A stretch of DNA of 64,000 nt from Roseococcus thiosulfatophilus. GTDB taxonomy: Bacteria; Pseudomonadota; Alphaproteobacteria; Acetobacterales; Acetobacteraceae. The stretch's first letter is position 1; the number at the start of each line of letters is the position of its first letter. The stretch lies in the NCBI RefSeq assembly GCF_017311575.1, contig NZ_JAFFQY010000022.1, forward strand, positions 186,001-250,000, written 5' to 3'. The translations under genes and the position numbers were made by a program. The notes under the pieces were generated by a model. It searched no databases, was not told the DNA's origin, and saw nothing but the letters and a program-made list of their open reading frames with translations. Shown here in pieces: positions 51,121-60,400 of the stretch.

Positions 51121-52728
51121 TCAGCCCTTGGTCGCGAGCCAGTAGATGGCCGACAGCCCCGGCGAGCTGGCCATGTAGCCGCGCAGGTTGGAACGATGCG
51201 CCACCTGCACCTGCTGCTGCGCGAAGATCGCGAAGGGGGAGGTGTTCATGAACTCCTCCTGGATCTGGCGGTAGATGGCGGCGCGGGCGTTCTGGTCACG
51301 CTCGGTCATCGCGGATTCGGTGCGGCGGGTCAGCTCGGGAATGTCCCAGCCATTGCGCCAGGTGAGCTTGCCCGGGTTGTCCGTGCCCGGCGGGTTGCTG
51401 CTGAAGCTGTCCGCATTGTAGTGCGGGTCCGGATAGCCCAGGCCCCAGATGCCGATGAAGAGCTGGTGGTTCCGCGCGCGGAACTTGGCCAGCACCTGGG
51501 CGCCGGTGGCCGGCAGCACCTCCAGCCGCACGCCGCCGCGGGCCATGCTGGCCTGGAGCGTCTGCGCCACGTCCAGCGAGGGGAAGCTGTTCGCCGTATC
51601 AATGGTCAGCGCGATGCCGTTCGCGTGGCCCGCCTCGGCCAACAGGCGGCGGGCGCGGTCGGGGTCATAGGTGTAGGGCCGCGTGTCCACAGCGCCGAGG
51701 ATGGCGCGGGGGATGAAGCTCTGGTGCGGGAAGACCTGGCCCGGCAGCAGGTTGTTCGCGATGCCGTCATAGTCCACCAGGTACTTCAGCGCCTCGACCA
51801 CCTTCGGGTTCTGCAACAGCGGGAAGGTCAGGTTGGCGCTGAAATACTGGATGGTGCCGCGCGGGAACTCCGCGAGGGTGATGTTGGGCCGGCCGCGCAG
51901 GGCCGCGATGTCGGTCGGCGTCAGGTTGCGCGCCACGTCCACGTCGCCGCGCTCCAGCAGCAGGCGTTGCGTCGCGGCCTCGGGCACATGGCGGACGATG
52001 ACGCGCTGGAGGTTGGCGCGGCCACGCCACCACTGGTCGTTGCGCTCCAGCATATAGCTCTCATTGGGCTGGTAGCGCACGAGGCGATAGGCGCCGGACG
52101 CCGCGGAGTTGCGGTTCAGCCAGCTGTTGCCCATGTCGTCGCCGGCATTCTGCTGCACCAGCCGGCTGTCCAGCACCGAGGCGATGTTGGCCGTGAACAG
52201 GTTCTGGATCAGCGTGGGCGCATAGGCCTGGTTGAAGGTGACCTGGACCTCGAAATCGCCGGTCTGGCGGACGTTCTGCTCCACATTGTCGCGCGTCAGG
52301 CCAACGCTGCGGAACATGAAGGCGGGCGTGCGGTTGATCATCAGCGGGCGGCGCAGCGAATAGACCACGTCGGCCGCAGTCAGCGCGTTGCCCGAATGGA
52401 AGCGCACGCCCTGGCGGATGCGGAAGGTGTAGGTCTTGCCGTCCTCGCTGACGGTGAAGCTCTCGGCGATGCCGGGCTGCAGCTCGGCCGTGTCCTTGGT
52501 CGGGTCCAGGACGAAGAGCTGGTCATAGACGTTCTTCAGCAGGTCGCTGCCCGTCACCTCGAAGGAGTGGTGCGGATCCAGCGCCACCAGGTCGTCGATC
52601 TGGGCCGCGATCACCAGGGCGGTGCGCGGCGTCTGGGCCTGCGCCTCGCGCGCGCCAGGCAGGGCGGCGGCGGCCAGGGAGGCGCCAGCGCCGGTGAGAA
52701 GGGCGCGCTTGGGAAGGCTCGGCATCAT
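51121..52728 (-). CDS. Dipeptide/oligopeptide ABC transporter substrate-binding protein (SBP_bac_5)
   Basis: 535 residues from ATG 52728 (or 52725). A Tat-like signal (PKRALLTGAGASLAAAAL, cut near AQAQ) leads into the family 5 binding fold: LDPHHSFEVTGSDLLKNVYDQL, TYTFRIRQGVRFHSGNALTAADV, and late GYPDPHYNADSF. Such proteins bind peptides, opines, nickel complexes or other solutes. First gene of a complete five-gene importer; a thioesterase gene lies 60 bases upstream on the same strand. The ligand is not evident. Confidence 0.9.
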   Translation of the reverse strand: MMPSLPKRALLTGAGASLAAAALPGAREAQAQTPRTALVIAAQIDDLVALDPHHSFEVTGSDLLKNVYDQLFVLDPTKDTAELQPGIAESFTVSEDGKTYTFRIRQGVRFHSGNALTAADVVYSLRRPLMINRTPAFMFRSVGLTRDNVEQNVRQTGDFEVQVTFNQAYAPTLIQNLFTANIASVLDSRLVQQNAGDDMGNSWLNRNSAASGAYRLVRYQPNESYMLERNDQWWRGRANLQRVIVRHVPEAATQRLLLERGDVDVARNLTPTDIAALRGRPNITLAEFPRGTIQYFSANLTFPLLQNPKVVEALKYLVDYDGIANNLLPGQVFPHQSFIPRAILGAVDTRPYTYDPDRARRLLAEAGHANGIALTIDTANSFPSLDVAQTLQASMARGGVRLEVLPATGAQVLAKFRARNHQLFIGIWGLGYPDPHYNADSFSSNPPGTDNPGKLTWRNGWDIPELTRRTESAMTERDQNARAAIYRQIQEEFMNTSPFAIFAQQQVQVAHRSNLRGYMASSPGLSAIYWLATKG

Positions 52729-52787
52729 GGGCTCGCGTCCGTCATGGAGGGATGTCCATGACAATCCGCATAACTTGGCCCCCAGCG

Positions 52788-53246
52788 TCAAGCGTCGCCG
52801 TCGGCCCCCTTTGCCGGCACGCCTTCCAGGGCGTGGCTGCCGGAACGGTAGCGGTGGGTGGAGGCGCCGAAGGCCACCAGCGTGCCCCCCTCGTCGCGCA
52901 CCTCGCCGCGGGCGAAGAAGACGTTGCGCCCGGCCGTCACCAGCCGCCCCTCCGCGATCAGGGGCACCCCCAGCCGCCCCTGGCCGGTGAAGCGCGTGTC
53001 GAGGTCCAGCGTCACGGCGTGGCGCTTGCGCCCCGGGGCGGGGCAGAACAGGCCGGCGAAGGCATTGGCCTGGTCCAGCAGGGCCAGCATCACGCCCCCA
53101 TGCACGATGCCGGAGCGGTTGCCGTGCATGGGGCCGGGGATGCAGCGCAGCCGCGCCAGCCCCTCCTCCCAGAGAATGATCTCGATGCCGAGCAGGTCAT
53201 GGAAAGGGGAGTGCGCCTGGGCGCGGAAGTGTTCGGGCAGGTCCAT
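52788..53246 (-). CDS. PaaI-like hotdog-fold thioesterase
   Basis: 152 residues from ATG 53246 (MDLPEHF); a TTG at 53282 would overlap motA but adds a Pro/Ala leader of no clear origin. The hotdog core is seen in HGNRSGIVHGGVMLALLDQA (catalytic region HGG) and ending beta strands DEGGTLVAFGASTHRY. It should hydrolyse acyl-CoA or similar thioesters. It lies between motA and the peptide importer operon on the same strand and has no clear functional tie to either. Confidence 0.82.
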   Translation of the reverse strand: MDLPEHFRAQAHSPFHDLLGIEIILWEEGLARLRCIPGPMHGNRSGIVHGGVMLALLDQANAFAGLFCPAPGRKRHAVTLDLDTRFTGQGRLGVPLIAEGRLVTAGRNVFFARGEVRDEGGTLVAFGASTHRYRSGSHALEGVPAKGADGDA

Positions 53247-53278
53247 GGCCGGAAGGGGAGGCGCAGCCCGCCCTTCCG

Positions 53279-54145
53279 TCAAGCGATGCTCAGTTCCTGG
53301 AGGGCGGCATCCATCTCCGCGAAGCTTGGCATGTACTGGGTGGGGGCGGCCTTGCGCCCCGTCTCCACCGAGACCTGCGGCGCATTGCCGTGCAGGTGGG
53401 CGACGATGACGGCGCGGATCACCTCGTAGTAATGCGCCTCCTCCTCCACCACGCCCTTCAGCCGCGCGGCCATGGGGCCGGTCAGGCCATAGGCCAGCAG
53501 CACGCCGAGGAAGGTGCCCACCAGCGCGCCGCCGATCATCTTGCCCAGCACCGAGGGCGGCTGGTCAATGGAGGCCATGGTCTTGATGACGCCCAGCACC
53601 GCGGCAACGATGCCCAGCGCCGGGAAGGCGTCGGCCACGTTCTGCAGCGCGTGGGAGGAGTGCAGTTCCTCCTCTTTGATCTTCTTCAGTTCCCGCGCCA
53701 TCGTGTCCTCGATCTGGTGCGGGTCGTCGGCGTTCATGCCCACCATGCGCAGGTAATCGCAGATCAGTTCGGTGGCGTGATGATCGGCCAGGATCTTGGG
53801 GAACTTGGCGAAGGCCGCGCTTTCGCTGGGCTTCTCGATATGCGGCTCCAGCGCCATCGCCCCCTTCGTCTGCGCGAGGCGCACGAAGAAGTAGAGCAGC
53901 GACAACAAATCCGTGTAGTCCTGCTTCTTGAACTTGCCGCCCTTGATGATCTTCCCGATGCCGCCCAGCGTGTGCTTCACGTCGTGCATCGAGTTGGCCA
54001 TCAGAAAGGCGCCGACGGCCGCGCCGCCGATCATCATCATCTCGAAGGGCAGCGCCTTGATGATGATGTCGAATTTGCCGCCCGCGATCAGGTAGCCGCC
54101 GAACACCATGATGAGCAGGAAGACAAAGCCACCGATCGTGGTCAT
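53279..54145 (-). CDS. motA: Flagellar motor stator protein MotA
   Basis: 288 residues, four membrane helices. GGYLIAGGKFDIIIKALPFEM (helices 1-2), the large cytoplasmic loop with LLSLLYFFVRLAQTKG and IEDTMARELKKIKEEE, and helices 3-4 with DAFPALGIVAAVLGVIKTM and GALVGTFLGVLLAYGL, including the conserved Pro residues. It forms the proton-driven stator with MotB, whose gene overlaps by 4 bases. No other flagellar genes lie in the window. Confidence 0.93.
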   Translation of the reverse strand: MTTIGGFVFLLIMVFGGYLIAGGKFDIIIKALPFEMMMIGGAAVGAFLMANSMHDVKHTLGGIGKIIKGGKFKKQDYTDLLSLLYFFVRLAQTKGAMALEPHIEKPSESAAFAKFPKILADHHATELICDYLRMVGMNADDPHQIEDTMARELKKIKEEELHSSHALQNVADAFPALGIVAAVLGVIKTMASIDQPPSVLGKMIGGALVGTFLGVLLAYGLTGPMAARLKGVVEEEAHYYEVIRAVIVAHLHGNAPQVSVETGRKAAPTQYMPSFAEMDAALQELSIA

Positions 54146-55203
54146 CGCGGCATCTCCGCCTGGCGCAGGAGGGTGATGGACACGCGGCGGTTGCCGGCCG
54201 CGCGGGGGTCCTCGGGGAGGAGGGGTTCGCGGTCGGCCATGCCGATCACGCCGCGCAGCCGGGCCTCGGCCACGCCGCCCTCCATCAGCAGGCGGCGCGT
54301 CGCGTTGGCGCGGTCGGCCGAGAGGTCCCAGTTGGTGCGGGTGCCGCCGCGAAAGGGGGTGCTGTCGGTGTGGCCCGTCACGGTCAGCGGGTTGGGCAGC
54401 GCCGCCACCTGCTCGGCCACGGCCCGGATGGCGCGGCGCGTGCGGTCATTGGGCGTGGCGCCGCCGGTGCCGAACATGGGCGTGCCGTCGCTTTCCAGCA
54501 TCTGGATCCGCAGCCCCTCGGGCACGATCTCCACCAGCATCTGCCGGGCCAGTTCCGCCAATGCCGGGTCGGCGGTGAAGGCGGCGCGCAGGGCGTCGGC
54601 GGCCTCCTCGAGCGACACCTGTTCGGCCTCCACGGCGGCGATCTGGCGTTCGCGCGCGGCGGCGGCGGCCTCGCCCATCGCGCCGTCGGTGCCGGGCGTG
54701 CCCAGTTCCGTGATGGGACCGGCGCCGGGTTCCGCCGTGCCCTCGATCCGCCCCGCCTCGCCCTCCGCCACGCGGCGGGGGGGCGCGCTGTTCTCCTCGC
54801 CGGGCGGGGCGTTGGGGTTGGACTGGTCGGCGATGGGAGGGATGACCTCCTCCTGGTCCTCATCGGCGTCGGACTGGGTGGGGCGGGGCCCGCGCTCGAT
54901 GCGGACCGAGCCCGTATCGGCGGTCATCTGGCCCACGCTGTGCGGTGTCATGCCGCCAAAGGGTTGGCCGATGCCCGATTGCCCGGTGGCGAGCGCATTG
55001 GAGGGGTTGAAGAAATCAGCGAGGCCGCGGCGCTGTTCCTCGGTGGTGGCGTTCAGCAGCCACATCAGCAGGAAGAAGGCCATCATGGCGGTCACGAAAT
55101 CGGCGTAGGCGACCTTCCAGGCGCCGCCATGGTGCCCATGGCCGCCTTCCTCGATCTTCTTGATGACGATCGTGCCGCCCTTGTCCTTGCCGCGCTTGGC
55201 CAA
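54142..55203 (-). CDS. motB: Flagellar motor stator protein MotB
   Basis: 353 residues from TTG 55203 (MAKRGKD); no ATG fits before the conserved region. The proton-carrying Asp35 lies in YADFVTAMMAFFLLMWLL at the start of the single membrane helix. The C-terminal OmpA-like peptidoglycan-binding domain runs from about 250 (VTGHTDSTPF, WDLSADRAN, AGNRRVSI). Between plug and OmpA domain is an acidic, Pro/Ala-rich linker and a helical segment (about 85-220), longer than in enteric MotB. Confidence 0.93.
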   Translation of the reverse strand: MAKRGKDKGGTIVIKKIEEGGHGHHGGAWKVAYADFVTAMMAFFLLMWLLNATTEEQRRGLADFFNPSNALATGQSGIGQPFGGMTPHSVGQMTADTGSVRIERGPRPTQSDADEDQEEVIPPIADQSNPNAPPGEENSAPPRRVAEGEAGRIEGTAEPGAGPITELGTPGTDGAMGEAAAAARERQIAAVEAEQVSLEEAADALRAAFTADPALAELARQMLVEIVPEGLRIQMLESDGTPMFGTGGATPNDRTRRAIRAVAEQVAALPNPLTVTGHTDSTPFRGGTRTNWDLSADRANATRRLLMEGGVAEARLRGVIGMADREPLLPEDPRAAGNRRVSITLLRQAEMPR

Positions 55204-55255
55204 GATGATCCCCGTCCGCGGCGTCCTGCCGCGCGGGCATCCTGCCGGCGGCCGG

Positions 55256-56299
55256 TTAAGGGGCCGTGAATCCGGGGTGCAGCAGCGCCAGCAGCTTCTT
55301 CATGGCGCTGGGCAGGTGGCGGGGCGCCTCCTCCAGCGGCAGGCTCTCGGCGCCTTCCGGCAGGCGGGGCGCGCGGGCGGTCCAGAGCGTCATGGTCAGG
55401 TCGCGGTGGGTGAAGCCGTGGCGGGCCTCGCCCGGCATGGGGCGCCAATTCACCCCGGCCAAGGGGGCGTGGGGCGAGGCTTCCTCGGCGGTCCAGGGCG
55501 TGGCGCGCCAGGGGGTGCCGGGCAGGGCCAGCATGCCGCCCAGCAGGCCGCTTTCCGGCCGGCGGTGCAGCAGCAGGCGGCCTTCCCGGTCCAGCAGCGC
55601 GAAATGCACCCCGTGCAGCTCCGTCCGCGCGGCTTTCGGCGCCTTGCGCGGCAGGCTGGGGGCAAGGCCCAGCGCGAAGCCCCGGCAGGCCTCGCGCCAA
55701 GGGCAGAGCGCGCAGGCGGGGTTGCGGGGGGTGCAGATGGTGGCGCCCAGGTCGAACAGCGCCTGGGCGAAATCGCCCGGCCGGGCGCGCATGGCCGGCT
55801 GGGCCGTGAAAAGCTGGCCCAGCCGCGCCAGTTCGGCCCGCGCGCCCGGCAGGGGCGCCTCCACGGCGTGCAGCCGGGCCACCACGCGCTCCACATTGCC
55901 GTCCATCGGCACCACGGGGGCGCCCAGCGCGATGGCCCCAATAGCCGCCGCCGTGTAGGGGCCGATGCCGGGCAGGGCGCGCCAGCCCTCCACCGTGCCG
56001 GGCATCCCGCCCGCCGTGATGGCGCGGGCCGCGGCGTGCAGGTTGCGGGCGCGGGCATAATAGCCCAGGCCCGCCCATTCCTCGGCCAGCTCCGCCCATT
56101 CCGCCCGGGCCAGCGCCGCCACATCGGGGAAGCGCGCCAGGAAACGCGCATAACGTGGCCCGACCGCCGCCACCGTGGTCTGTTGCAGCATGACCTCGCT
56201 GATCCAGATGCGGTATGGGTCGGCGGTGCCGCGCCAGGGCAGGCGGCGGGCGCCACGGTCATACCAATCCAGCAGGTCCTGGGCGGAGGCTTTCATCAT
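55256..56299 (-). CDS. mutY: A/G-specific adenine DNA glycosylase MutY
   Basis: 347 residues from ATG 56299. WISEVMLQQTTV holds the catalytic Glu, LPGIGPYTAAAI the helix-hairpin-helix, VVPMDGNVERV the catalytic Asp. The 4Fe-4S ligands follow the C-x6-C-x2-C-x5-C pattern in CTPRNPACALCPWREAC. The C-terminal half is a NUDIX-like 8-oxoG recognition domain. It removes A opposite 8-oxoG. Its ATG overlaps the ATG of the divergent DUF721 gene within the four bases CATG (56297-56300). Confidence 0.94.
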   Translation of the reverse strand: MMKASAQDLLDWYDRGARRLPWRGTADPYRIWISEVMLQQTTVAAVGPRYARFLARFPDVAALARAEWAELAEEWAGLGYYARARNLHAAARAITAGGMPGTVEGWRALPGIGPYTAAAIGAIALGAPVVPMDGNVERVVARLHAVEAPLPGARAELARLGQLFTAQPAMRARPGDFAQALFDLGATICTPRNPACALCPWREACRGFALGLAPSLPRKAPKAARTELHGVHFALLDREGRLLLHRRPESGLLGGMLALPGTPWRATPWTAEEASPHAPLAGVNWRPMPGEARHGFTHRDLTMTLWTARAPRLPEGAESLPLEEAPRHLPSAMKKLLALLHPGFTAP

Positions 56300-56780
56300 G
56301 ACGAAGAAGGAGGGTGGGCCCGCGCCGCTGTCCAGCCCGGCGCCCGCATACCGCGGCCCGCACGAGCTGGGCGCGCTGATCCCGCGCCTCGCGCGCCCGG
56401 CCTTCCGCCGCCGCAGCGCCGCCGCCGCGCAGATCATCGCCGACTGGCCCGCCATCATGGGGCCCGAGCTGGCCGCGATGGCCGAGCCGGTGAAGCTCTC
56501 CGCCGGCACGCTGACGCTGGCCTGCACCGGTCCGGCGGCCATGGAACTCAGCCTGCTGGGGCCGGTGGTGATGGACCGGGTGAACGCCCATCTGGGCCGG
56601 GTGGCCGTCAGCCGCCTGTCCTTCCGGCAGCGCGCCCCGCGCGCCCTGCCCGCCCGCAAACCCGCACCCCCGCCGGCCGAACTGCCCCAGGGCACCGCGG
56701 CCCGCCTCGACAGCCTTCCGGAGGGGGAGTTGCGCGCGGCGCTGGAGCGCATGGCGCAAGGCGTCTTTGCCAAAGGGTAA
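56298..56780 (+). CDS. DUF721/DciA-like protein
   Basis: 160 residues. The DUF721 domain spans about residues 25-110 (ADWPAIMGPELAAMAEPVKLSAGTLTL..., then AMELSLLGPVVMDRVN). DUF721 proteins include DciA, which loads the replicative helicase DnaB in most bacteria; the family is often beside mutY or dsbA-smc in alphaproteobacteria. The C-terminal tail is Pro-rich. The start ATG 56298 shares bases with the opposing mutY start, so there is no intergenic space. dsbA-like and smc genes follow on the same strand. Confidence 0.78.
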   Translation: MTKKEGGPAPLSSPAPAYRGPHELGALIPRLARPAFRRRSAAAAQIIADWPAIMGPELAAMAEPVKLSAGTLTLACTGPAAMELSLLGPVVMDRVNAHLGRVAVSRLSFRQRAPRALPARKPAPPPAELPQGTAARLDSLPEGELRAALERMAQGVFAKG

Positions 56781-56854
56781 CAGCTTGGGCCGACGCTTTG
56801 TGCCGCGGCGCCGCGGCGGGTAAACTCGGGCCAAACCACAGGAGACTTGGTTCC

Positions 56855-57466
56855 ATGCGGATTTCGCGTCGTCATCTGGGCGTGCTGGGCGGCGGCGTCC
56901 TCGCCACGCCGGCCTTCGCCCAAACCCCCGCCCCCACGGACCCGCGCCTCGCCGAGCGCAGCACGGGCCAGGCCAACGCCCCTGTGGTGGTGCAGGAATT
57001 CTTCTCCCTCACCTGCGGGCATTGCGCGAATTTCCACAACGACGTCTGGCCCCAGGTGCGCCGCCAGCTGGTCGAGACGGGGCAGGTCCGCATGGTGTGG
57101 CGGGACTTCCCGCTGGACGGCATCGCCCTGCTGGCCTCGGCCGTGGCCCGCGCCATGCCCGCCGACCGCTACGAGGCCTTCCTGACCGCGCTGTTCCAGA
57201 CCCAGTCCCGCTGGGCCTTCGCCCAGGGCCGCCAGGCGGAGGAGCTGGCGCGCGTCGCGGCCCTGGCCGGCATGGACCGCGAGGCCTTCAACGCCGTCGC
57301 CACCGACCAGGACTTCCACCGCGGCATCCTGTCTCAGCGCCTGGCGGCGGAGCAGCAATACCAGATCCGCGCCACGCCGAGCTTCACCTTCAACGGGCGG
57401 CTGCACACGGGCGGGCTGTCCTTCGCGGAGTTCGAACGGCAAGTCCGCAACGCCCCGCGCACGTGA
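56855..57466 (+). CDS. DsbA-like thiol:disulfide interchange protein (exported)
   Basis: 203 residues. A Tat-like signal (RISRRHLGVLGGGVLATPA, cut near AFAQ at residue 23) precedes a thioredoxin-fold DsbA domain with the active site CGHC at 54-57 (FFSLTCGHCANFH) and a cis-Pro loop in RATPSFTF. It introduces or shuffles disulfides in the periplasm. AGGAG lies about 10-12 bases before the ATG. The stop overlaps the smc GTG start (GTGA), a pairing seen in many alphaproteobacteria. Confidence 0.9.
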   Translation: MRISRRHLGVLGGGVLATPAFAQTPAPTDPRLAERSTGQANAPVVVQEFFSLTCGHCANFHNDVWPQVRRQLVETGQVRMVWRDFPLDGIALLASAVARAMPADRYEAFLTALFQTQSRWAFAQGRQAEELARVAALAGMDREAFNAVATDQDFHRGILSQRLAAEQQYQIRATPSFTFNGRLHTGGLSFAEFERQVRNAPRT

Positions 57467-60400
57467 GCGAGACCACGCCTGAGGCGCCCGGGCCCGAAAC
57501 GCCTGAGCCGGAGGCGGTGGAGGAGGGGCGGCGGCGCCTCTCCGCCACCCTCACCGGCATCTCCATCGCCGGCTTCAAGAGCTTCGCCGAACCCGTGCAG
57601 GTCCCCGTCCTGCCCGGGCTGACGGGCATCGTCGGCCCCAATGGCTGCGGCAAGTCCAACGTGGTCGAGGCGCTGCGCTGGGCCATGGGCGAGAGCAACG
57701 CGCGGTCCTTGCGCGGCGGCGAGATGGATGACGTCATCTTCGCCGGCACCGCCACGCGCCCCGCCCGCAACCTCGCGGAAGTGGTGCTGCGGCTGGAGGA
57801 TGCGCTGGGCGTGGCCCCCGCGCCCATGGACCGCGCGGCCGAGCTGGAGGTGATCCGCCGCATCGAGCGTGGTTCGGGCAGTTCCTACCGCATCAATGGG
57901 CGCGAGGTGCGGGCGCGGGACGTGAACACCATGTTCGCGGACCTGGCCTCCGGCCCGCGCGCCTCGGGCATGGTCAGCCAGGGGCGGGTGGCCATGCTGA
58001 TCGGCGCCAAGCCCGAGGAACGGCGCTCCGTGCTGGAGGAGGCGGCCGGCATCGCGGGCCTGCGCGCCCGTCGGCATGAGGCGGAGCTGAAGCTGCGGCA
58101 GGCGGAGACGAACCTCGCCCGCAGCGAGGATCTGCTGGGCAGCCTGACCACCCAGCAGGAATCCCTGAAGAAGCAGGCCAGGCAGGCGGCGCGCTACCGC
58201 AACCTCTCGGGCCTGGTGCGCGATGCGGAGGGGGATTGGTTCGCCCTTCTCGTCGCCCGCGCCGAGGCCGCGATCGAGCAGGCCAGCGCCGCGCTGGAGG
58301 GGCGCAGCGACGCCCTGCGCCGCGCGGAGGCCGAGGCGAGCCAGGCCAGCCGCGCCGCCGAGACGCTGACCGCCGCCGTCGAGGCGCCCCGCGCCGAGGA
58401 AGGCCTGGCCCGCACGCTGCTGGAACGCCGGCGTGTCGAGGCGGAAAACCTCGCGGCCGAATCCGCCCGCGCGGCCGAAGCGCTGCGCGAGGCGGAGGCC
58501 ACCCTCGCCCAGCTCCGCGCCGACGTCGCCGACGCGGAGAGGCTGGAAGAGGATGCCCGCGCCGCGGAAACCCGTGCGGGCCGCGAGGCGGCGGGGCTGG
58601 CCGGCGCCGAGGGCCAGTTGCCCGCCCGCATCGCCGAGGCGGAAGCAGGCGCGGACGCCTTCGCCGCCGAGGTCGCGACCACCGAGGCCCGCTTGCAGGA
58701 GGCGACGGAGGCCGCGGCGCAGCTGGCCGCGCGGGCCAATCAGCTCGCCTCCGAGCTGGCCTTCGCGGAGCAGCGGGCGCGGCGCCTCCAGGAGCAGCGG
58801 GCGCAGCTGGAGGCCCAGCGGAAGGCCGCCGACGCGCAATCCGTCCCCGAACCCGTCCGCGCCGCCTCGGCCGAGGCGCTGTCCGCCGCCGAAATCGCGC
58901 TGGCCGAGGCGCGCGCCGCGCTGGAGGCCGCCGAACGCGCCCGCCGCCACGCCGCCGAGCAGGCCGCCGAAGCCAGCCGCGCCGCCCGCGCCGCCGAGAT
59001 CGAGCGCGCCGCCGCCGAACGCGCGCGCGCCGCCGCCGCCAGCCGCGCCCAATCCGCCCGGGCGCGCGACGAGGCGGCGCGGGGCGAGCAGGCGCGCCTC
59101 GCCGCCGCCCGCCCCGACGCGGCCGAAGCGGCCGAGGCCCGCCAAGCCGCCGAAACCGCCACCGCGAAACTGCGCGAGGCCGAGGCCGCCCTGGCCGAGG
59201 CCCTGCCCGCCCGCGAGGCCGCCACCCGCCGCGCCACCGAGGCGCGGGCCGCCGAAACCGCCGCGCTCGCCGCCGAATCCCGCCTCAAGGCCGAGTTGCA
59301 GGGGCTGGAGGCCGCCACGGGCGACGCCGCCGAAGCCAACCCCATCGCCCGCACCCTGCGCGTGCCGGCCGGGTTGGAAGCCGCCCTCGGCGCGGCGCTG
59401 GGTGAGGGGCTTGAGGGCGGGCGCGGCAGCGGGCGCAGCCGCTTCTGGCGCGCCCTGCCGCCGCTGGCAGAGGCGCCGCCGCTGCCGGCCGGGATCACCT
59501 CGCTGGCCTCGCTGGTCGAGGCACCGCCGGAACTGGCCCGTGCGCTTTCACAAATCGGACTGGCGGAGGATGGCGCGCCGCACCAAACCGCCCTGCGCCC
59601 GGGCCAGGCCCTGGTCTCGCGCGGCGGTGGGCTGTGGCGCTGGGATGGTTATGTGCTCGCGGCCGGTGGGGCGCAGGCCGGCGCCGCGCGGCTGCAAGCC
59701 TTGGCGCGGCTGCGCCAGGCCGAGGCGAAGCTGGCGGAGGCCGCCCCGGCCGCCCGGGCCGCCGAGGCGGCGCGTGCCGAGGCCGTCGCCGCCGACCACG
59801 CCGCGCAATCCGCCGAGGAAACGGCCCGCCGGGCCCGCAACGTCGCCGAGGCCCAGGCGCGCGAGGCCGAGACCCGCGCCGCGCGCCTCGCCGCCAACCT
59901 GGACGCCGCCGAACGCCGCCTGGCCGAGACCGCCGCCCAGGCCGGCCGGGCCAAGGCGGAGCGCGACGAAGCCGAAGCCGCCCTGCGCGAGGCCGAGGCG
60001 GCGCTGGCCGCCCTGCCCGCCCCGCGCGGCGCCGCGGAGGAAGCCGCAGCCGCCGCCCGCGCCGAGGCCGCCGAACAGGCCGCCCGCCGCGCCCGCGCCG
60101 CGGCCGAGGGCGAATGGACCAGCCGCCGCGCCGAATTGCAGCGCCTGACCGAACGCCAGGCCGCCGCCACCGCGCAGCTGGCCGCGCTGGCGCCGCAGGA
60201 GGAACGGCTGGGCGCGGAGCTGGCCGAGGCGGAGGCGGCGCTCGCCACCGCCCGCGCCGCCCGCGCCGCCCTGCCGGATCTGGCCGAGGCGCGCGCGGCG
60301 GTGGAGGCGGCGCGGCTGGCGCTGTCGGAGGTGCGCGGCTGCGAGGCCGAGGCGCGCGGCCGCGCCGCCGGGCTGCGGGCCGAACGCGAAGGCTTGGCCG

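Noticed and set aside
58236-60148. Tandem-repeat-like GCC/GAG rich sequence
   Set aside because: It is the codon pattern of the SMC coiled coil and not a DNA repeat of its own.
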